The position numbers were made by a program, and so were the translations under genes. This document shows positions 56,974 through 64,000 of a stretch of 64,000 bases of DNA, in pieces; the first letter of the stretch is position 1; every line of letters starts with the position of its first letter. The DNA is from Smallanthus sonchifolius. Lineage: Eukaryota; Streptophyta; Magnoliopsida; Asterales; Asteraceae. The notes beneath the pieces are model-generated. The model worked only from the letters and a program-made list of their open reading frames with translations, was not told the DNA's origin and searched no databases. Location: assembly GCA_023525975.1 (NCBI GenBank), contig CM042035.1, forward strand, positions 33,757,001-33,821,000, read 5' to 3'.

Positions 56974-58273
56974 CTTGGTGGCTAAGTTGACAAAGCAGCT
57001 TGAGTCTTAGGGGGAGACAAGCAAGAAAGTTCAAGAAGAAACATGCCACCATGTTGACCTCACAAAAGATAAGGATCAAGAGGATGATCCCAATGTTGGG
57101 CCTTCAGGTGCTGGTGGTGGTGAGACCCAAGTTGTCTTGCCAACACAAGCCACACCTATGGATCAGGGGGAGTCCACCCAACAACAACAACAAGGTGGTG
57201 GTGCTAATAAAGGAAAAACACCAGCCGAAGTGTTAGAAGAGTTAGCTACAAGTCCTAACTTAAACGATGAAATCATGACAGGGGCTTTAGCAGAACTTGA
57301 AGAAGGAGAAAAAGACAGCGGTGATGACTGGGATGAATGCGGGAACGATGTGATTGTGGAATTCCCAAATGGAGATGGAGAAGGCGTTTATGAGTTGGAG
57401 GATGGTGAAATTTTTGAAGCCCCAGCTATTAAGGAACAAACTGAACAAACTATTCAAGTTGAAGATGTCAACGAATCTTCAGCCAAAGTTCTTGAACCTA
57501 ACAGAGAAGCGGGTACTAATGGCACTTCCTCGAGGAAGATTCCTCAGGAATGGTTGAAGAAGGAAGTCGAAACGCCTTGGTACATACCACATTACACAGA
57601 CCAGCATGGTGCTGCAGGGATGATCTTGTCGGTACATTTCGATGACGACAAAGTATTATTTGCTATAAAAAGATTATGGGGAGTTCAATACCTGAAGCCA
57701 ACAATAGAAGCATTTAATTCCTTACCTAAATACGACCTGGTCAACCTTGCAGATCATGGATTATGTAGTGACACATCGAATGGAGTTGCTAGAGGTTTGT
57801 GGGGCGTTTTGCAGAGAGAAGGGAGATCGGGGAATTTCGAAATATTTCAGCCACAAGTTCCGAGGCGTGTCAAGGACAAAACAGTGATGCATCCTTTCAC
57901 ACGCAAGTTCTTAAAAAGACTCATCTATGAACCGGTTCTATGTGAAACCCGGATACCTTTGAGGAGAATACCTCAATACATCTTGGGAAAAATGTGGTAC
58001 TGGTACATAGATCTAGTAACCGGAGAAGCTGTTATGATCGAAAAGGAAAGCTTGAAGGAGATCATTAGGGTGTTTGATGAAATTGTTTTCATCAATTATT
58101 ACGTAAAAGATTTGGAGGTCCTCGTCAACAAAAACTGTTTGCATACGGACAAGTGGACGAAGCCGCTGGCCATAAAATATGATAAGTTAGTGAAGTTTTG
58201 TCTTGGATACAAGTCCAAGATCAGCGTGAAGACTGAATACATCCAGAGATGCGGTCAAGGGGGAGTCTGTTGA
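56974..58273 (+). pseudogene. Extra ORF of element Y, C-terminal part
   Basis: Joins 47760 after removal of P and one CTTGG copy: VAKLTKQLES, a TAG at about 57009, then GETSKKVQEETCHHVDL and a Gly/Gln-rich linker. From 57137 the frame is open for 378 codons to TGA 58271-58273. Its first third is acidic (EEGEKDSGDDWDECGNDVIV). The rest looks globular: ETPWYIPHYTDQHGAAGMIL, FAIKRLWGVQYLKPTIEAF, RGLWGVLQREGRSGNFEIF, YILGKMWYWYIDLVTGEAVM. It stops five bases inside the 3' LTR. No membrane helix. Unrelated by eye to the X extra ORF though in the same position. Function unknown. Confidence 0.75.
58253..58267 (+). promoter_or_regulatory. Polypurine tract of element Y
   Basis: gtcaagggggagtc directly precedes the 3' LTR start TGTTGATGCATG and overlaps the end of the extra ORF. 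Confidence 0.8.
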
Positions 58274-58828
58274 TGCATGTTTTGTGACAGGCACTCTAGA
58301 TCGAGCTAAAGCTTTTGTTATTATGTATTTCAGTCTTGTATGTATTTAGTACTTGTTGGATTTTTTTTATCGAGTTGTAATATGTCTTGTTTATTTCTGA
58401 ACTTGTATTGTTTTGATATTGTACTAAACAAATACGCAAGGATGTGTTCCTGCGTATTTGTCATGTACAATGTTCATGCGTACTTAGACAAGTACGCTTG
58501 AAGGATGGTCATGCGTACTTGTCTATGTACGCATGGCCCAGGTCTATAAATAGCATAGCTTTGTTTCCTTTTCACAACAGATGTACTTTGCACACACAAG
58601 TACGCACAGATCTGTTTAGTATCAGTCTAGAAGTCTTTCCATCTGTATCTATACTTGTTTGAAACACTATGATAATAATAGACTATGTATTTATTAGTAG
58701 ATCCTTGTGTTGATTGTCATACTTTCATTCATACATTGTTCCACCTAGTAATGGGCATTCCGCACCTGTTTACTAGGCTACATTCTCACACGTTTTTGAT
58801 CCGACACACTCACCCGGAGGTACCTACA
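58268..58828 (+). mobile_element. 3' LTR of copia element Y
   Basis: 561 bp, TGTTGATGCATG to GTACCTACA, matching 13021-13569 with indels. It holds the perfect palindrome catgcgtac-ttgtctat-gtacgcatg (58510-58535) just before TATAAATA at 58545-58552. Right flank actataaattatg corresponds to actgtaaattatg in the unfilled site of Q copy 1. Confidence 0.9.
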
Positions 58829-59901
58829 ACTATAAATTATGATTACGTGTGCACCCGCAATGATAATTTAGTTTGTATGGTCCCTATAGTGTTTCTCCTA
58901 TCCCAAGCCCAAGCTCTCAGTTAAAAGGGATCTGAAATGTTTATTAGATCGTGACATCATGTTGCACTCTCACGCAAGATTGTGTATGTTCTATCGGATT
59001 ACCCTTAGTCATGTATACATATACTCTTATATATGCTGACTATGGTTGTTGTTGGGTGAAGTTAAAGGTAAAGGGACACAACTGGTGTCTTCTAATATCA
59101 GGATGAGAGTGGTGGAAGTCAGGCGCTATGTTAGGGCAGAGATCCTCAAATCAGTGTCGAGCAACTCATGCTCCAAGTTTGTATGTTTTTCATCTACATG
59201 ATCCCAATGAGTCTCTAGGTCCCCTGACCATTATAGTTCTCTCTCGTTTAGTCCTGCACCTCCACCTTAGGTTCCTATCAGATCAGGTAGTTTCGTCTGC
59301 CAAATTTCATGGTGAAAATTTTTGTCATCCAATCAAGAAGATCCTGAAAATAGAGTATATATATACCACATCGAATGAAGACGGCATATATTGGAAAAGA
59401 AAACTGACCCCACGGCTGGAGTAGATGTAGGTGTGGCATAGGTACAGGTTCATATTCAGGTACGGTTTCAGCCTATTGTGATGCCAATATCGGTAGCTGG
59501 TGATTTCTACCATCGTCACACGAGCTCGGCTCGTAACTTGATCTTCTAGGGTCACAGTATGCTGAGTGTCCATCATCCTTGATTCGTAATCCGAACAGTG
59601 ATACTTGGATCGGTCATGTTGTAATTGTTTATTGTTTCCAGGTTGTATATGTTAAATGTTAGTCACGTATGCCACGTAATTGTATTTAGTATAAATATAG
59701 CTAACTATACGATAGTGTAATCAGATACACTAATGGCCAACTCAAGTTTTTCGGGAAGGGTTGGAATTTCTATACTCAGGTCTTGGGTGTTTTTGATGTG
59801 ATGCAAATCTTAGAAATCTTGGTTCCTAAATAAGTCTGGTTAGAGCCTAGGTGTCGCTGAGGAAACCTAATTTGCTAAAACCATTGGCTCTGATACCAAT
59901 C
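58829..59901 (-). mobile_element. Internal region of family Q element, copy 2, proximal part
   Basis: Paralogous to about 8934-9994 and continuous with 12269-13020 once element Y is removed. The PBS (minus tggtatcagagcc) is at 59886-59898. A minus-strand frame at 59325-59576 (83 codons, MMDTQHTVTLEDQVTSRARV) has a broken counterpart in copy 1 and no recognisable family. Confidence 0.8.
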
Positions 59902-62102
59902 TGTCACACCCCCAAGTTCATTTACTTAATTAATCTATACTAATAAATAAAGGTTTAAGTTGGATACTTGTCACTTCCTCATGCCTTCTCACAATGATTT
60001 TCCCGCCTCTCTCTCCTAATAAATGCACATGTATCTTATTAAATAATAATGATATTATAAGTATATTATTAAAGAAAAATATTAATTATATTAAATAAGA
60101 ATATATATATATAATACAAAATCAAAATATAACTAATTAAAGAAAAATACTAATTTGCTATATACACACATTTCCAATTGATATATCTCGAGACGATCAT
60201 AATAATCTGACAAGTTAGGACTATTTACAAATTATAACTTATATCGTTTTTAATATACAACCCGTGTAATACACGGGATTCTAACCTAGTAAAAAAATAA
60301 ATTAAGGTTACAACAATTGCTAACATTACACAACATCAGAAGCATATTGAAGACATCTAAAGTATTGACCACCATTACAAAAACTAAAATTAACTAGTAC
60401 ATTTTACTAGAACCAAATAGCTAGCATATTCCAACCGTGCCATATCTACGTGGTACCTGAAAAACATACTTAAAAGTGTCAATATAAAGGTTGGTGAGTT
60501 TAAAGATTTGATTGTTGTAATGTAAAGCGGTTCTCCTTGAAAACACTGATATCGTGTACGTGGCCATAATATGAAACTCTTTTCCTCGAAAATATGTGAT
60601 TACCTCGTAGTCATAAAGTGAGTCATTTTCCCAATGAAAACAAGTGATAACCTCATGGTCATAAAATGAGTTGTTTTCCTAATGAAAACCAAAACAATTT
60701 GCACTAAAAGATTGGCAGATCCATCTGCACGAAAACGATTCAACGTATATGATAAACAAAACAAGCAATGTGTGCCCATTCGTAAACTAGCTAAGAATAC
60801 AAATATATGTTCATACATGAGGCAAAACTAAACCCAAACACTTGTTCTTGCCCCTTGCCCGTACCAAACGAACCCTTGTGTAGACACTATGCGGCCATTC
60901 GATCATGTGGATCGTCGGTTAGCGTGACTAACCATGAACGGGGTGTGTCAATCCCAATAGTACTATTCTTAGGCCTCAGGCTAACCTATAGCTAATGGTT
61001 ATAAATTACGTAACGTAGGGGACTTTACGAGATCTACTTGTGCCAACTCATGCAAACATAAGGGTCGAGCCTTGTTCTTTTGTTACCATATGAAAATGTT
61101 TGTAAGTGTGTTCCATGGTTTCTCAAGTGAATCAAGCAATGATTTTTCATGTTTTCAAATGTGTAAACTAAGTATGTTTCTCCCCCTATGTTTCTTAAAG
61201 CATTTAAAAGTAAAGAGGGGCCATGAAACTCACCTGGTGACGTGTTAGGACGATGAATTCCTTTATATATCAACGAAACCGAAGTCCATGAAATACGATA
61301 GTAGCGGATCTATGTATTACTCGGGTGATGCGATACCTTTAGGTACTTAATAAGCTTTGTAGACTAACCCTAATGATGTAAAACGAGTCTAAACTCATAT
61401 TAAGTTATCACGCGTGCGGTTGAGCTCTATTGATTCTTAACGGTATTATCGAATCAGTATACGATGTTTATTTAACGTTCGGTAATAGTAGTTGTTTAAT
61501 TTGAGACGGGTCTCTCGGCTTAGATATGTTTCAATAGTTATATTCAAAAATATTAGTTTGTCTTGTACACGATCTTATATAACTATGTCCACACATAATA
61601 AATAATAATTTATGTTCATGCGTCCTTTAACCAAATATATACAACTCTACGATTTAGTAAAACCATTTCGGAGTTTATAGTATATTCATATGTGTTTGTA
61701 ATTATAAATTTATTCATATATTCATATAGTTTCAAAAACCCCCAAAATATAGTTGTACCGTATTGTGTTTCGGAATATACGTTCCTCTTTGTGTAATGAG
61801 ATCGTATGTATTTATTTTGAATGTGTGTGTATGTGTGTATATATATATATATTCGGATCTAAATATTATTTTATAAAATAATTGTTTGGTTTCGTATAAA
61901 GTATTATGAAGATTTCTTGTTACATACATTTATACGAATACATTTATATATGCAAAAATATATTTGAATGGATCGTTGTTACTTGTCAAACACTCGTTTA
62001 GTCGATTACGTTATAACTTAATTCGTATAAGTTTAAAATATTCAAACGTAACATAGAAGATACGAGTTTATCATTAAAATAATTGTTATTCAAATTATCC
62101 CA
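59902..62102 (-). mobile_element. LTR of family Q, right copy (5' LTR of copy 2)
   Basis: TGTCACACCCCC to TTATCCCA, about 2.2 kb, colinear with 9995-12268. Similarity ends sharply at 62102, which supports this as the true LTR edge. It contains the second Helitron copy (59934-60289). Confidence 0.8.
59934..60289 (+). mobile_element. Short non-autonomous Helitron, second copy
   Basis: Same element as 10027-10384, 356 bp. Starts TCTATACTAATAAATAAA. The 3' hairpin cccgtgt-aat-acacggg is perfect here. Ends CTAG followed by T. Confidence 0.8.
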
Positions 62103-63007
62103 ATTAATACCCGTCAATAGTTTATCTATTATGAACATTTAGTAAATATTTATGACTAGAGTAATACTTATTTTCCATGTATATATAACGATCGCTAGTC
62201 ATATCAACATCTCATTTTACCAATTAAACGTTCGTTTTATATTTATCGACTATTAATATATACTTAGTTTGTACGGATTTCGATTGTCAACAACACGTTT
62301 TATACAACTCGTTAAGCATTTAATGTCACATTAATATGTATATACTTTTACCATTTAACGAATCAGTTAGGCTCAACGCACTTAACCGCAGGCGGGTTTA
62401 TTTTCGTGTAACTAAATATGATTATGTTAGTGTGCGCTTTATACTTTTCCGGATACCGAGGATTGTCGGAAACGGCTCCTGTCCAGCGAAATTGTTTCAA
62501 ATAGAAGTCTAACATTCAGAGGGTATAGATCTAGACTTAAATAACAAGGAAAACGAGATACGGACTCTCAAGAAAGTGTGACTCGTCGGAACCCTAAGTT
62601 CTGCCATCAGAATTTCTCGCTGGAAAAACGGGATTTGGCTGAAAAGAGACAAGTATGCTGGATTTTTATCTCCTGTTGCAGATCCGGACATTGAGCGCTT
62701 AAGCATAGAACAGTCGGTAGTTGTGGGCCTCACCGGAAACTCGATTTCCGTCTATCGGAAGCTATAAGAACCCTAACCGCCGCCTATGAGACAATGTCAT
62801 CACTGTCACTGTATTCACCATTGTCATATTTGTGTTTCTCCTCAGCAGCGCAAGCCGCCGCCGTCCGATCCTTCCCTCTCCGGCCGTTCTCTCTCTCTCT
62901 CCTATCGCTTACTCCCTGTAGGTCCCCGGGTGTCTAGGATCATTATATGACTAGTCAAATAGGGTGCGGAATACTCGTGACTAGTTGGAGTATCAAGCAA
63001 CACAAAG
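62103..63007. other. Unassigned flank between Q and R LTRs
   Basis: Not present next to the other Q LTR, so it is outside Q. It is AT-rich to about 62350, then more GC-rich, with a pyrimidine tract (ctctctctctctcc, about 62885-62905) and a CCGCCG-rich patch near 62855. A 74-codon minus-strand frame (62509-62733) has no recognisable domain. It may be the remains of an older LTR; I cannot assign it. Confidence 0.5.
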
Positions 63008-64000
63008 TGTCACAACCCCAAATTCAACTAACGGAGTTTTACCGTTTGGGAAGTGACAAACCACGATCCCAGTCATTAGTTACATTGAACGACACTACAT
63101 GAGACCAAAATGAAAATATCACAACAATCAAAGTAACTGCCGAAGCGTATAAAGAATGTAAATGCGTAAAACAAACGTGCCCAAAAAGTCCAGTCCAAAC
63201 ATAATTCAAAACAGTCCAAATGAAATAATAAAACATAATTCAATAGTAGGACTCCATGGATGTCCTATATGTGCACCTGTGCCTTATCTTAGCGACCTGA
63301 GAAAACATGTAAAAAAAGATGTCAACACGAGGTTGGTGAGTTCACAGGTTTCAATATGTAAATAAACGTTTACCAGATTATTGTACATTCAATATGCATC
63401 TATAGGTAGCTAACCTACGTTCCATGTTTAACTTAAGCGCTCGCAACCGAAGCTGACTGTTTGTTTATTTGCCTCCTGCCAGGTCTATCAACCCTTGCGA
63501 TGTGAGTAGGCTAACATTTCAGCCGTTCGACCTCAAATCGAGTTAGCGCGACTAACACGGATGAGATTTGTCAAACCCAGTAGTACTAATAAACATTACC
63601 TCGCTAAGATCCATATTAACGGTTCGATGTGTGTTGAGGACTTTCAGTGATAGCGTGTTACGCTTAGCTTTAACATTGATAAGATATGAATTATGATAAT
63701 CTCAAAGATAGTTGTGACATGTTTTCTCCCCCATGTTAAAACAGTAAAAAAGGGCAGTGAAAACTCACATGATTGCGTAGGAAGTAATCACAAAAGTATG
63801 AGATTGAAATCTTAGCCCGACACGGCTCCCGAATGTCCTAGAATTACAACATAATTATTAGGAATAAAATGGGATATGTGACGATGACATGGAATGAGGA
63901 ACGTCCTAAAAGAAACGTTCTAAAGATCAGGGAGTAGACGAACGTGTCCACGAGAATAAAAGGATGCTTAAACTAACCAATTAAGAAAACTACGATTTGC
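63008..64000 (-). mobile_element. Partial LTR, family R
   Basis: Starts TGTCACAACCCC, the same end type as P and Q. It shares landmarks in the same order: ggttggtgagttcac (63332), gcgcgactaa...tttgtcaaaccc (63546-63580), and agtaaaaaagggcagtgaaa followed by ctcac (63742-63768). It runs off the window. No PBS lies to its left, so in minus orientation it is a 3' or solo LTR. Short ORFs here are not convincing. Confidence 0.7.

Larger units (their letters stand above)
13021..58828 (+). mobile_element. Ty1/copia element Y (SIRE/Maximus-like), nest host
   Basis: The outer boundaries are 549- and 561-bp LTRs of one family, a tRNA-iMet PBS after the first and a PPT before the second. After removing four insertions (15173-29096, 30734-33411, 36581-45012, 47761-56973) about 11.5 kb remains in the order gag, protease, integrase, RT, RNase H, long spacer, extra ORF. 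That order and size fit SIRE/Maximus-type copia elements. Y inserted into Q copy 2; Q copy 1 shows the unfilled site. Flanks read tgcac (left) and actat (right), so the target duplication is not intact. Confidence 0.9.

Noticed and set aside
62509..62733. Host gene exon on the minus strand
   Set aside because: 74 codons, no domain, no matching splice/neighbouring exon, between two LTRs; insufficient support.

Overview
This window looks like gene-poor plant nuclear DNA made almost entirely of nested LTR retrotransposons. I see no ordinary host gene, rRNA gene, canonical tRNA gene or CRISPR array. The organism is a flowering plant. The LTR end TGTCACACCCC with a 'gcggaatcatcgg' block, and SIRE/Maximus-type copia elements with a long extra ORF, suggest Asteraceae; that is inference from remembered repeat families, not a search.

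Layout. 1-1604 is the end of a long LTR (family P, + strand) that continues off the left edge. 1605-8197 is a decayed Ty3/gypsy chromovirus (leader, gag, protease, RT, RNase H, integrase, chromodomain-like tail, PPT and 3' LTR, all + strand). 8198-12268, then 12269-13020 joined to 58829-62102, form a tandem pair of a coding-poor, minus-strand LTR element (family Q), each copy with an internal region, a tRNA-iMet primer-binding site and a 2.2-2.3 kb LTR. Both Q LTRs carry the same short Helitron. 62103-63007 is unassigned flank and 63008-64000 starts a further LTR (family R).

The second Q copy is split by a large Ty1/copia element, family Y (13021-58828, about 11.5 kb once later insertions are removed). 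The first Q copy preserves the uninterrupted target. Y itself holds four insertions: a rearranged copia element X (15173-29096), in which gag-pol is inverted relative to the LTRs and the extra ORF; a solo P-type LTR (30734-33411, duplication TGGAA); a pol-less X element (36581-45012, duplication TACTC) that keeps gag and a nearly open extra ORF; and a minus-strand gypsy-type LTR element P (47761-56973, duplication CTTGG) with no gag or pol but a small broken passenger ORF. Y reading frames pick up again, apart from point lesions, on the far side of each insertion.

The most interesting content is cargo and repeat architecture. Three families carry unrelated non-gag/pol ORFs: a roughly 1,290-residue charged coiled-coil protein in X, an acidic plus globular protein in Y, and a proline-rich, tail-anchored-looking protein in P. 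Each LTR family also has its own array of short palindromes, and in X and Y related motifs recur in internal spacers. None of the proteins appears functional as written; most reading frames carry stops or frameshifts.
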